DNA of 64,000 nt, from positions 50,955 to 114,954 of the forward strand of contig JASJOG010000557.1 of the NCBI GenBank assembly GCA_030142905.1, given 5' to 3'. This document shows positions 53,900 to 63,883 of the stretch, in pieces. Under the pieces are notes generated by a model, which made no database searches, was not told the DNA's origin, and saw only the letters and a list, made by a program, of their open reading frames with translations. A program made the position numbers and the translations under genes. The stretch's first letter is position 1. Every line of letters starts with the position of its first letter. This DNA comes from Heliopora coerulea (taxonomy: Eukaryota; Cnidaria; Anthozoa; Scleralcyonacea; Helioporidae).

Positions 53900-54445
53900 A
53901 TGCAAAATAAAGGCAGGCTAAAGCGAGCCGACACCAGACTGCGCAACGCTCGCTGCGCTCGCTCGTGTATTAAATTCAATCATATTTCAAAAGATCTATC
54001 AACAGATGAGAAACAAAAACTTTTCGATCTCTACTTCTACTACCACAAGCTAGCTGTGTGTTACAAGTGGAAATACAAAAGAATAGTCTTACTTGCAAAT
54101 ATGTCAAGTATTGGATTAACTTCAATAGGAGCAATAGTGGGTGGTGTTACCTTGAATCCTATCGTATTTGGTGTTTTAACAGGCACTGGTGTTATGATCA
54201 AAGGGTATACGTCACCCTCTAATGTAACCAACAAAGCGGAGAGATGTAAGTTTGCCTACACAAATTATGAGAAGGTACTTACTCAGATTAGAAGTTCGCT
54301 GAGAGGGATTCCTTCAGATGAAAAGATATTCATGTCTGAAGTAAGATTTATGGATGACGTAGTGACTGACTCCTGTCCTTCGATTGATAGTCTCTCAGCA
54401 AAGTATGAATCAAAGTATACAGCAGCGTTCGCTGCGCTCACTTAA
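53900..54445 (+). CDS. Two-TM protein, possibly SLATT-like
   Basis: 181 intact codons from ATG 53900, preceded by AATATTAATAATAAAAAA. N-terminal residues LRNARCARSCIKF lie over a palindromic repeat copy. Then comes an amphipathic helix (KLFDLYFYYHKLAVCYKWKY), a hydrophobic stretch from IVLLANMSSIGLTSIGAIVG to VFGVLTGTGVMI (two membrane helices), and a helical C-terminus (RCKFAYTNYEKVLTQIRSSL). The final residues YTAAFAALT overlap another palindrome. This helix-2TM-helix layout is like SLATT domain proteins, which are thought to form membrane effectors, but I cannot confirm the family. Unbroken, unlike most of the element. Confidence 0.45.
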   Translation: MQNKGRLKRADTRLRNARCARSCIKFNHISKDLSTDEKQKLFDLYFYYHKLAVCYKWKYKRIVLLANMSSIGLTSIGAIVGGVTLNPIVFGVLTGTGVMIKGYTSPSNVTNKAERCKFAYTNYEKVLTQIRSSLRGIPSDEKIFMSEVRFMDDVVTDSCPSIDSLSAKYESKYTAAFAALT

Positions 54446-54707
54446 AATAATTCCAACCTAATTTCCTAAAAATCTCTTGACAAATATTTTTATGTTTCTT
54501 CGTTCGTTACGCTCATTCGCGAGATGTTGTTCCAAACACTCGAACGTGAAATGCATATAATCTCACAACTGGGTAATATCGTAAACACAGGGCTAGAAAT
54601 AACGGCCGGTCAAAGGACAATGAATTGAATTGAACGGACAAATCCTTAGACTGTCGGCCATGTTGCGCGGTCCGATGTAATCTCAATTATAACACGTAAT
54701 TTAGAGC
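54446..54707. other. Right flank of the virus-like element
   Basis: Non-coding. Contains one last palindrome-like TTCGTTCGTTACGCTCATTC near 54500 and no inverted copy of the left flank. Confidence 0.35.
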
Positions 54708-56060
54708 GACTTTAATTGAATTTAATTGAATTTAATTGAATTTATTAATTAAAATAGACTTTGCAACCCATAAGGGTTGAAATACGTCCATTGTTTACAA
54801 TGAGATAGTAAAATACAATTACAAATGTTAGTTAAATATGATTTACAAATGGTAAAAATAGTAAGAAATTTATGCCTATATGAAATAGTAAAATGAGATA
54901 GTAAAATACAATTACAAATGTTAGTTAAATATGATTTACAAATGGTAAAAATAGTAAGAAATTTATACCTATAATTACAAAAGAGAATATATAAAAATGT
55001 TAAGAGTACGTACGTGGTCAATGTTCATTGTAATTCTTTAAACATGACGGAATAAAAGATCTTCTAAAACGTTCAGTCCTACATTTAATTGTTGCAAGTT
55101 TATTACAAGTCCGTAAATCGTAGGTAAGAGAATTTTCAGTTTGAATTAAATCAGATAAAGGCGAAGACTGCAAGAGAACATTTTTATTGAAAAAACTTGA
55201 ACATAAGTATTCGCGTCTTGTAGCCAAAGATGGAATATCAAACACTGCTAAAGCATCGCTATATGACAGTGTTGGATTAATTATTTTCAGGGCTCTTGAC
55301 TGGATTCTTTCGATATCTTTCGATAGATATTCGGGAATGTTGAAGTGCCAAACTTGGGCGCAACTTGGGGCAGAATTGGTCTAACACATGTCACATATAC
55401 AGATAATAATATTTTAGGGTCAGCACGAGCTCGTTTAAGGAGTCTTAACAAATAAAGTCGTTTTGAAGACTTCTTCACCATATAAGTAACGTGCTCGTTC
55501 CACTTTAGGTCATCGCTAAAAATTACACCAAGTAATTTCGTGAGCCTATTGACTTTACCAAGTCAATAGGCTGCCCATCAACAGTCATCGGTGGAAAATT
55601 GGGTTTAATTTTCCAAAAACAAACAAGGATCTCCTTGCACTTACGAGGATTTAGGGACATATTATTGCGCATACACCAGTGATTGATATCATTCAAAGTA
55701 GTCTGCAATAATGATTCATGGTTTCTGGTAATGGTTTCTGAAAGTGACGAATCGTCGACATATTTCCATCTGTCTTCCCACTCCTCCAGCAGGTCGTTAA
55801 TCATTATTAGAAATAGAATTGGACCAAGGACCGTCCCTTGGGGAACGCCCCATTTACTGCTTCAAAACTCGAAATGACATTTCCAATCTTCACTCGCTGT
55901 TTCCTTCCACAAAGAAAGTTTTTTACCCACTCAATTAGTATGTGGTCGATACCCATTTGATTCATTTTGTTTAAAAGAATGTTATGATCTATCTTATGAA
56001 AAGCCTTACTAAAATCTAAAAGGAGAATTCGTGCACACTGGTTAGGTTGATCGGTAACGT
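54708..56060 (-). mobile_element. CR1-like LINE fragment
   Basis: The minus strand encodes part of a non-LTR reverse transcriptase in several frames: ILLLDFSKAF near 56020, GIDHILIEWVKNFLCGRKQR near 55930, then MINDLLEEWEDRWKYVDDSS (motif C, YVDD) at 55804 downward, MRNNMSLNPRKCKEILVCFW, and the C-terminal KSSKRLYLLRLLKRARADPK at 55481-55287. The 3' side ends in a TTAATTGAAT decamer array (54713-54750), probably the tail. 5' truncated, with frameshifts. CR1/L2-group assignment is by style only. Confidence 0.82.
54801..54966 (-). repeat. Tandem duplication in the LINE 3' region
   Basis: Two near-identical copies of about 72 bp (GAGATAGTAAAATACAATTA ... AATAGTAAGAAATTTAT) at about 54801-54873 and 54895-54966, period about 94 bp. 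Confidence 0.85.
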
Positions 56061-57336
56061 TGTATAGATGGTGACTTCATAAGGTTATCACGTTGGACAT
56101 TATTCGCTTTCCTAAAAAGCAAATAGGACAATCTTGTCATAAACGAAATTTAGAGAACAGTGATCTCACCACAGCCGCGACCACTAATTGTTGAATCAAC
56201 ATTATCGGAGAGGGAATACAAGTATTAAAACTGCTAAACTGTAATTTTCATACCTAACTGCCACCTCGATTAAGTTTTCTATATCCAAGGACGTTTACTG
56301 GAGTATGTAACGTGCATGCCTGCCAACTCCTCAGACCTCCTTTCCCGATTTGGAGACTTACTAATTTCCCGACCTCCAGATATCAAAATTTTCATTTGAA
56401 AAAACCGTGCTAATTTTCGGCTTCTTTAGCCTTTGTATCACGGAAATACGTGAGCAAAATAAAGCTATATTGCATTCTCGGAAGTTCTCGTGTGAGCGTC
56501 GTTGAGAAATCGTAACTACTCATTCATTTACCTTAACCATAAATGGAGTAACGCGGTGGATTGTGTGTGAATACATTTTCAAAATGGCTTCTCGAGGGAC
56601 TAAGTATCACTACTGCGGAAAACGTGGAGAAACCGGAGAAAAAAGACCAAGTACATGTGCAGATTTAAGGATGAGTGGCTAAAGGACTTTCTTTTCATTT
56701 CAATTCTTAGTAAACTAGTGATAATAGCTGAAAGAAAAAAAAATACCCCCAAAAAACCCTATTTTAAATGATAAGCAAAATAGTCCTGTCTCGAAATCCG
56801 CTAAATTAATTCTTTATTCAAAATCTTTCAGGGGACATTTCCCCTGAACACCATTGAAAGTATGCCCCTCGCCTATAGGGAAGTCTCCTTCCTTGGCACT
56901 TTCCAAAGTTGGCAGATATGAACTTGGCTCATAAAAGCATCATCCAATGTGAGGTCACAATTTCGATATTGAAAATTGTTTAAGTATTTGACCGGCCAAA
57001 CACAGGCCTTGCCCGAGTTAAGATACATTTGACCGGACGTGACCGGTGACTGACAGTTATTTCACGCCTTGTCTACATATAACCGCAGAGTAGCTCTTAT
57101 CTTCAACAAAGATAAATGAAATGTAGTGATTTTATGCTTTCTATCTAGCTTCACTCTCGATCTGTCATTTTACGAGAAGGTGTCAGTATGTCTTAACCCA
57201 GGAATGGCAGTAGACAAGGTGCAGTCGTTACGGGACATTGTAACTGTCAAAGTTAAACTGTAATGTTAAGAATTGATTCGTGCATAAGAGGTTCACATCA
57301 GTACTGCGGACTATCCTCGCATTTCTAATATCTTAC
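56061..57336. other. No gene seen
   Basis: Non-coding host DNA. No splice-bounded exon or repeat end recognised. Confidence 0.35.
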
Positions 57337-57426
57337 AGTTATTATACGTACTGCGTTAGCTGCTGCTAACGGAGCAATAACGTTGTCAATCAATGGGGTT
57401 GACGTTCCTGTACTAGTTGACGTGAT
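57337..57426 (-). CDS. Exon of unrecognised host gene (exon chain 2, exon 6)
   Basis: Strong acceptor 'tttcttttttcattatag', 90 nt with an open frame encoding ITSTSTGTSTPLIDNVIAPL then AAANAVRIIT, donor ACT|GTAAGA. Phase 0 in and out. It is the sixth of six consecutive candidate exons on the minus strand (60032 to 57337) whose phases all agree. Its TSTP....VI..L......IR[IV]T pattern resembles the exon at 17304-17426, so the two chains may be repeats of one gene or paralogues. Function unknown. Confidence 0.55.
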
Positions 57427-57769
57427 CTATAATGAAAAAAGAAAGTGTTTAAATAACCGTTGTATTTAGATCTAGCTGACGTTCCAAGCAATAATCTCTT
57501 ACAGAGCTGGCTTCCAAGATTTACAAATACCGAAGTATAAGTACATTACAGTTCGTTTATAAAAGTACAATAAATGATGTTTAACTGGTAGAAACGAGAA
57601 GCAAAACGAACAGGTTACGAGGTAAGATAAACACCAATATCCGATGTTAAACACCAAAAACCCTGTTGGTTGCTCTCATTGAACAAGATGTAAACGATTC
57701 ATATTACCAATGGCATTTGTAAGAATAATGCGTTGTGGGATGCATTTGAGCCGGTTGGTTGTTGTGAAG

Positions 57770-57990
57770 TGTTTCGACACAACCGCTCACGATCGCTGGC
57801 GATCGTTATGGATCGCTCTCAATCGTTGATATAGAACAAGTTCTATTCTAGCGATCGTGAACGATTGCGATCTCTCACGGTCACTGGATCGCTAAGAATT
57901 GTCTTAATATGATCGTTCAGGATCGCCTTCTCCTCTTCAAGCGATCCAGTGGTCGCGAACGATCATCAACAATCATGTGGAAACCAGCCT
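57770..57990. repeat. GATCG-rich repeat (probable MITE)
   Basis: GATCG, GCGATC or CGATCG words occur a dozen or so times in 200 bp, ending ATCATGTGGAAACCAGCC. The pattern of many short inverted GATCG words between 'cacaac' and 'gtggaaacca' edges suggests a miniature element; no target duplication was identified. Confidence 0.5.
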
Positions 57991-58061
57991 TTAGTCATTT
58001 CAGTCCTGGCTGATGTAAAATCTACTTCATTATAATGCTGAAGAAAAATTAAGATACTCAC

Positions 58062-58090
58062 TCCAGTAAGAGCAGCGACAGAAGAGGGGA
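58062..58090 (-). CDS. 29-nt micro-exon (chain 2, exon 5)
   Basis: Acceptor 'gtctttatttcag', 29 nt, donor GGA|GTGAGT. It takes one base from the previous exon and encodes (V)PSSVAALTG, ending in phase 0. Confidence 0.5.
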
Positions 58091-58932
58091 CTGAAATAAA
58101 GACAAACGATCTCTGTAGAAAGGTCTCAGGATAACTGAATTGTTTAGCCGAAACTGTATACTACCTTCTCAAACTCATTAATAATACACGAGCTAAGTAG
58201 CAAATTGAAGCCAAGAATTTTGTCACGTACGTGATACTAAATATCAAGTAAAGCCCTGAAGAAGCGCGTTTAAGCATGGGGGTCAAACCTTGATCACCAG
58301 TAGAACGAGAGATGAATACTGATGTTCGATAACGAGGTGTATCAGTCAGATGTGGTATCAAAATCTTTAGGGATCTTGATACATCTTCTCATTTATCATC
58401 TGTTTTGGTGTGTTAAGACACACCGACAAATGACGAGACACGCAATTCATTATTTATAAAACTATGGTATTTTGGATCTCGTTTTCTCCTAAGAACCATC
58501 AAAATTACTGATCGAGTGACGTCTCAAATATCGAAAAACATTTAATTTTTATTAATTTTAAATACGATAAAATCTAGCAAGGCTTTGGCTACATGCATCA
58601 TCATCCGAACTCGTCATCATGTTTGGTCGTGGTAACAAAACACTGGAAAGTGAATAAACCTTTTGAATTATTGTTCTCCTGGATTTACTAACTGTTTGGT
58701 ATTTTATTACCGCAAACAATCAAACGACTTTTCGATTCATTACTTGAAGAACAGCTTACACTGTTCAGCCATTCATATCAATGCACTTCACAGCAGATGC
58801 TGTACTGCTATAGATTCACATTATATTATCATTCTGTACAATACAATTAGTATAATAGCGGGTTTAAGTTTCAATGCATTCCCTGTTTTAACACAATAAA
58901 ACAAACAAAATCAGTTATGAATGTTCATCTAC

Positions 58933-58979
58933 CTGCTTCGGCTATGTCTTTTCCTTGTACTAATGACTCATACCTATGT
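58933..58979 (-). CDS. 47-nt exon (chain 2, exon 4)
   Basis: Acceptor 'ttctttattctcgcag', 47 nt, donor GCAG|GTAGAT. The only open frame encodes HRYESLVQGKDIAEA, with two bases borrowed upstream and one left over, which fits both neighbours. Confidence 0.5.
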
Positions 58980-59075
58980 CTGCGAGAATAAAGAAGTTAT
59001 CGTTAACATGAACCACAGATAAACTGGAAGTATCGAGAGTTGAGTAATGAAATCATGTAATACTGTTAAACCTAC

Positions 59076-59116
59076 CTTAGGCTTTGTACCTCAAATTCGC
59101 ATTTCAACTTTATAAG
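59076..59116 (-). CDS. 41-nt exon (chain 2, exon 3)
   Basis: Donor AAG|GTAGGT is good; the acceptor 'attccaaatag' is weak (another AG lies 9 nt later, same phase). Encodes LIKLKCEFEVQSL plus two bases. Confidence 0.38.
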
Positions 59117-59824
59117 CTATTTGGAATATTCATTTTAATTTTGTTGACGGAGGTCACAGTATCTTGACCGGAATAGTGTACATTGTTTAAAACTATTTTA
59201 GACCGAGACAACTTTATGTGCTTAAGTTAAAGAACTTTTACTCTTTCGCAATGGCGCAACCAGAAATTTGAAAAGGTGGGTCATTTTTTGGTGCAGAACA
59301 CCCCTGTGCCAACAATAACCACACACATAGTAAGCTATTTTAAGTATGCGCTTAGTTTATAGTGACAACATCCGACGTCAAAGGCGGTAAAAAGAGTAGA
59401 AGTAACTTCTGAGCAGCTCAGGATATTAAAGCTGACGGTTGATATCCAAAAAATCCCTCACACTCCCCAAAAATGGGGGACGAACGCTATCCCCGACTCC
59501 CCCTCGTTGCGCCCATTTGCTTTCGGACTGTCAGGTACTATTTTAAATTGTATTGACCAGTTATTAAAAAATATACTCCTGTGTATTGTACAACACCCTT
59601 TCGGTTAGAATTGTTGGTCCAACCATGGTGCATCAAGCATCATTCATCTTGCTCGTTCTTTAGTTTGCTGCTTAGTCTATCCGCTTTGTCTTGTAAACAT
59701 GAATTTTGGCCCGAGGAACATTAAACTTACAAAGGAACGAACAAAAGACCCCAAAACAGATCACTTATGCTTTATTCAAAACATCCAAATCATTGTGGTC
59801 GACATTTATTTTCTATGCTCTTAC

Positions 59825-59856
59825 CTGTTCATTTTGTTGTTCTATGAGTTCACCAC
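59825..59856 (-). CDS. 32-nt micro-exon (chain 2, exon 2)
   Basis: Acceptor 'gtttcctgttgtcaag', 32 nt, donor CAG|GTAAGA. Encodes GELIEQQNEQ after a split codon; polar and coiled-coil-like. Confidence 0.42.
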
Positions 59857-59997
59857 CTTGACAACAGGAAACAGTCATCTTTATTTTGCGATGCATGCAC
59901 CACGAAACAAATCCTTGAAGACTTGAATGAAGCACCTGAACCATGAAACAAAAGATATCTGCATGTGACCAAATTACGAGGGTAGTGATTGACTTAC

Positions 59998-60032
59998 ATC
60001 CCATCCCTAAGGGCAAAATGGCTGATATTGAT
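59998..60032 (-). CDS. 35-nt micro-exon (chain 2, exon 1 of those seen)
   Basis: Acceptor 'ggatattttgcag', 35 nt, donor GGGAT|GTAAGT. Encodes SISAILPLGMG with a split codon on each side (the phase-0 reading INISHFALRDG is the alternative). The chosen phase is the one that fits the next exon. Confidence 0.42.
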
Positions 60033-60502
60033 CTGCAAAATATCCTGGTGGTTATGTGCAATAAACGCAATTGAAAATAACCAAGTGATTATTTTAGACT
60101 GTAGTATAAATGTTGTAATAAATAAGATAACGAAAAGTTCAAACATGTATTATTAATGGGTATTTCAAAAAGTGGATGGTGTTCGGAATATCCACTAATA
60201 AATGAACATGTTTATAAAATTATATGCCCACTCCAACATACTTCTGTAAGTGTTGTATCCTTAAGTCTTTAACTCTGAAGAAAGGATTTTGCTATTACAC
60301 CAGCCTGATATACGTCCACACGTCTTCAAGTTGATTTCAATGTACGTTGATTTAATTCGCAACATAGCGTCATTTTTTTAACCTCAGTTATAAAGCCGGT
60401 TCGATTGTATATATCTTTAATTAAGAAAAGCATTTAGTATTTTGATCAAATGAACAACAAGGGTTAGCAGTCACCAGGTCATATGTTTGATTTAAAAACT
60501 AC

Positions 60503-60533
60503 AAGGAGTTTGTCACCGTTTACATCACAAAGC
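60503..60533 (-). CDS. Possible further short exon, unrecognised
   Basis: Very good acceptor 'ttgttttttccctcag', then an open frame LCDVNGDKLL and a weak donor CTT|GTAGTT. Its phase fits only the alternative reading of the exon at 60032, so its membership in chain 2 is doubtful. D-V-N-G-D resembles a calcium-binding or FG-GAP-type loop, on very little evidence. Confidence 0.25.
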
Positions 60534-61126
60534 CTGAGGGAAAAAACAAAATTATACAGTAACGCTTTGTGTCAATAGATACATTCACATGACAAGTTTG
60601 AAGCGATTTTGTTAAATAATCGTAAGGATATGCTTGATTTTTCTATAAGCATTCATGTCATGAAGTCAGCCACAGTGAGATAATGGATTATTGCCATAAA
60701 TATCATAGCGGAATAAATATCGCCAATGGTAGAGTTATAAATGTCATGTATTCTCACTTTACAGTTCAGTCATATAAACTGAACTCAAGTTTTGCTGCAG
60801 CAATAGTTTAAAATATGACCTTAATCATTATTGTCAATACTGGGGGAAAACTAGTCCTTTAGGTAACAGTGAAATCCCAGAATTGATAAAAAACAGGAAG
60901 CAATTTTTCAGGGAAAAATGTTTTGTGCAAACGTCTTTCAAGAGCTAAGGGTAAAAGATGAGACATAAGAATCCAGGTGCCACCAATAATGGTCAATGAT
61001 CTCTTTTGTATCCGTTCTGCTCCTTTTAGCTCTAAGTTCATGTTTACGAAATCCTGGTCACCTAGGTTTGTTTAATTTTTGGAACCTTTGACATAATTTT
61101 AATGTTCATTTTGCGTATTTTTACAG

Positions 61127-61618
61127 GTGTTAGACAAGAAAGGATCGTCGTAGCACCTTCAACCGTGGTACCACCAACCAACATGGTGAACACTTACAAA
61201 CTTTGCTCTCCACAGCTTTGTAAATCTTCTTGTTACATTTGTTACGCGATCGCCAAATGCCGTGAGCCGCTTGATCTCCTAACTCCAATCAATTTCTCCG
61301 TGCAAAGTGAATATCTGGGAGCGAAAGTCTTGAGGTATATCATAGAATGGGCAAAATGTGTCCCACTCTTCATGGATCTGTCAGAGAATGACCGCGAAAA
61401 ACTCCTCGAATCGAGCTGGTTTGAACTCTTCGTCCTTGTAGTCATGCAGTATCACCTTCTCCCTAAAGTGTCTAGGTCAGTTTTGTATTCTGAAAGTGAT
61501 GGCAACGACAAACGCAAGGTGTTACGACATTTTGAAGACGAAGTGGAAAAGTGTCGTTCCATGGATTGTGATCATGTTGAAATGGAATGCTTGAAGGCAA
61601 TTGTGCTTTATAATTCAG
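61127..61618 (+). CDS. Nuclear receptor: hinge and ligand-binding domain, first exon seen
   Basis: Acceptor 'gcgtatttttacag', 492 nt, donor TCAG|GTAACT. It begins GVRQERIV, the usual text just after a nuclear-receptor zinc-finger domain, then a short Cys-rich hinge (NTYKLCSPQLCKSSCYICYA). Helices 3-5 of the ligand-binding domain follow: EYLGAKVLRYIIEWAKCVPL F, DLSENDREKLLESSWFELFV (compare W-A-K..P.F..L...D...LL...W.ELF in NR2-type receptors), then HFEDEVEKCRSMDCDHVEME CLKAIVLYN (helices 7-8). Such proteins regulate transcription as ligand-modulated or orphan receptors. NR2E/NR2F-like is the closest style. The DNA-binding exon should lie upstream but was not found. Confidence 0.82.
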
Positions 61619-61739
61619 GTAACTTCAAGTGATTGCTGGGTAGGAGACTATAGTTTATACGATGTAGACACTGAAAGGACGGTTGGTATAGTGTCCGTAG
61701 ACCTACCGTAAGTCAATAAGGAAGGCAGGCCATACCTAT

Positions 61740-61953
61740 CTTAGTTGATAGATAGGTAAGTAGATTGGTCGATTGCTAAATAGTTAGGTGAGCAATTGTG
61801 TAGATAGGGCTGTAGGTGGGTAAGTAGGTCTGCAGGTGGATGCGTGGGTTCTTATGTGGGTAAATAGGAAGGTAGGTCGTTCGGTAGGGATGGAGGGTGG
61901 TGCGTGTTTGAAAGCTAGGTCGGTAGGAAGGTACGACATGTTGGGAGCCAGGT

Positions 61954-61984
<31 letters not shown>

Positions 61985-62085
61985 CAAGTAGGTGGGTATG
62001 CAGGCATGTGGGTATGCAGGCATGTGGGTATGCAGGCATGTGGGTATGCAGGCATGTGGATATGCAGGCAGGTGGGTTGATTCTC
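61740..62085 (+). repeat. GGTA/GGCA-type and ATGCAGGCATGTGGGT repeats in an intron
   Basis: Degenerate GTAGGT words (61740-61900), a (GGCA)n run (about 61951-61985) and four units of a 16-bp repeat TATGCAGGCATGTGGG (about 61998-62060), inside the intron of the nuclear-receptor gene. The ORFs over them are low-complexity artefacts. Confidence 0.9.
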
Positions 62086-62481
62086 AGACTGTTTTTCTAT
62101 CAACAGTTTTATTCTTCTTGCGAGATATTTATGTCCATATTTTCCGGTCTCAAATTTACATTTTCCACCTTTCAAGAAACTGTGTGAGGCCACCTCCTAA
62201 TCGGTCAGAAATCTCGACCATCCATCATAAACTGTACAAAAAAACTACTTCATAAGGAAAGATAGAGTTTTTCAAAAAAATTTTTATTGAGCTAGTTAAT
62301 GCAAGTATAATTCCTAACCAACTAAAACTGTCAAAACTGAAGAACCTTTGCTCCCTGCCTTAAGAACTGAATTTTCTCCTCTGCACATGTTAACATTTGT
62401 TGATCTGTTAATTGGTTTTTGAGACGTAAGGTTCGTTAAGTTTTTCCCTGCTGTGTTTTAACTTTATTCCCTTTGATTCAG

Positions 62482-62777
62482 ATTGCCAAGGTTTAACAAG
62501 TTCCACAACCATCGAGGGCCTTCAAAGATACACCTTGGAATCCCTGGATGGCCATATAAGATCCCGATACCGTGACCACTTTTCACGCTTGGGTCGTTTG
62601 TTGTTGCGACTTACTGGTTTGCGACTCCTCAAATCAAAACTGCCCGAAGGCTTCATTTTTCCAGAGTTGTCAAAGAACCCAGATTTCATAGCAAGCTTCA
62701 TAAGAGATGGGCGATCACTTTCTTTGCCCAGTCGGACATCTCCTCATTTCGTTAGCTACGGCATTATGCCTTTTTAG
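62482..62777 (+). CDS. Nuclear receptor: C-terminal part of ligand-binding domain
   Basis: Acceptor 'ttccctttgattcag', then in phase with the previous exon DCQGLTSSTTIEGLQRYTLE and SLDGHIRSRYRDHFSRLGRL LLRLTGLRLL, matching helices 8-11 of the domain (Q..L..Y....Y......RFG.LLL.L..LR), and a TAG at 62775. The usual AF-2 helix 12 motif (hydrophobic-hydrophobic-x-Glu-hydrophobic-hydrophobic) is not obvious; the nearest is FIASFIRDGRS, which lacks the Glu. The tail beyond it is about 20 residues long. The two exons together give about 260 residues. Confidence 0.8.
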
Positions 62778-63820
62778 TCAACCTAAGAAGACACGTGATA
62801 TAACTAAATCTAAACAATTTCTTCGGGTTTTTAGGAGCGGTTTAAAACGGTTTTACTTTGACAGGCTAGCAAATGTTTTTGACAGCGAAGATGTTCGTTC
62901 GTATAAGTTGGTTTGTCGTAAAGGTCGCCAAGTTCACACTGTGAAAGTTTGTAATTGTTTGGTTTTAGTATTAGTTTATATTTGATTTTGATTCTGAGCG
63001 TTGTTACTATATCTCGGAGGGGACTTCATGTTCTACTATGATACATACCTGCTTTTAGATGGGGATAATTTCGAAATAAATAAATAAATAAATAAACAAA
63101 CAAACAAATAGATAGATAAGTAAATAATAAATAAATTATTTCCTTATTTATAAAGTAATAAGTAAATAAAGTAATAAATAAATAAAGGAATGAATGAACG
63201 AACGAACGAACAAACAAAAGAATGAATCAAACTGTGGCAAGAATAATCCAATCGTAGACCCTCTCAAAGTAATTCCAAGTACAGGAAAAGAATAACATAG
63301 TTTACTTATGCATGGTGTACACGTTATTAAAGCGGGATCTGTGTTCAGGAGTGACCCGATCGCTGCCGCTGCCGAAAACTGTCAGCTGAATAGACAGTTT
63401 GCACGTGACATCATAGCGACCATGTTCGTGCAACTTTAACAAAAGAATCTCATTAACTTTTACTGCAGTATGTGACGTCAGAGGGATTTATTGGAAACCA
63501 TCGATGACATAAACTCTGTTCAGCTGTAACCCGATCATTAACCGAATGCCTCGGCTTAAGTAGCTGTCAAATTGCATGAATAAATATAGAATTAAAATAG
63601 TAAAATTAGCAATGATGAAAAACTAGAATGCCACATTGTTTAGTGGCTCAAGGGGGTTTAACCCCCCTGAACTCTCCATTTGGATCCGCCGCTGCCCTGA
63701 AAACTTTCCATGGTGTTATGCTGTTTTCCCACTTTTCACTTTTTAAATGCTGAGGCAGAGACTCAGAGGGACTTGGGACAAGTGGTGTGGTCACCGAGAA
63801 CAAACTGGTGACCTGGATTG
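62778..63820. other. No gene seen; AAATA-type simple repeat
   Basis: Includes an AAATA/AAACA simple-sequence block at about 63076-63225 and the probable 3' untranslated region of the nuclear-receptor gene. Nothing else recognised. Confidence 0.45.
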
Positions 63821-63883
63821 AAGTTAATTTTGGCGCGCTTTCCCCGCCCCAATCCCCAACGCGCTGCAGTTTAAAAAATCCAG

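Larger units (their letters stand above)
45650..54445. mobile_element. Decayed Polinton/adintovirus-like element without PolB
   Basis: A compact 8.8-kb block of tightly packed, AT-rich, intron-less genes unlike its surroundings. In order it holds a LamG-like protein (+), a charged protein (-), packaging ATPase (-), major capsid protein (-), a coiled-coil membrane protein (-), a retrovirus-type integrase (-), a probable second capsid protein (-), a large unrecognised protein (+) and a 2-TM protein (+). Integrase, packaging ATPase and jelly-roll capsid proteins together define Polinton/Maverick and adintovirus-type elements. DNA polymerase B and adenain-like protease were not found, nor terminal inverted repeats, so the element is either truncated at one or both ends or of a polymerase-less type. 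Nearly every gene is broken by small indels. Confidence 0.88.
46652..54525. repeat. Dispersed GC-rich palindromes within the virus-like element
   Basis: About a dozen copies or partial copies of a GAGCGCAGCGAGCGC / GCTCGCTGCGCTC motif or its GTTCGC..GTTCAC variants. Locations: near 46652-46680, 47081-47110, 47209-47255, 47830-47860, 49147-49177, 51999-52027, 53518-53542, 53612-53660, 53817-53850, 53939-53968, 54421-54444 and 54500-54525. They lie at gene ends and also inside ORFs. They stand out because the element is otherwise strongly AT-rich. Confidence 0.8.

Noticed and set aside
59250..59525. Possible hAT-like MITE (ATGGCGCAACCAG ... GTTGCGCCCAT)
   Set aside because: The ends look related, but no exact 8-bp duplication could be found.
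61776..62255. ORFs rich in Cys/Leu/Pro/His over 61.8-62.2 kb
   Set aside because: They read through GGCA and ATGCAGGCATGTGGGT repeats inside an intron.
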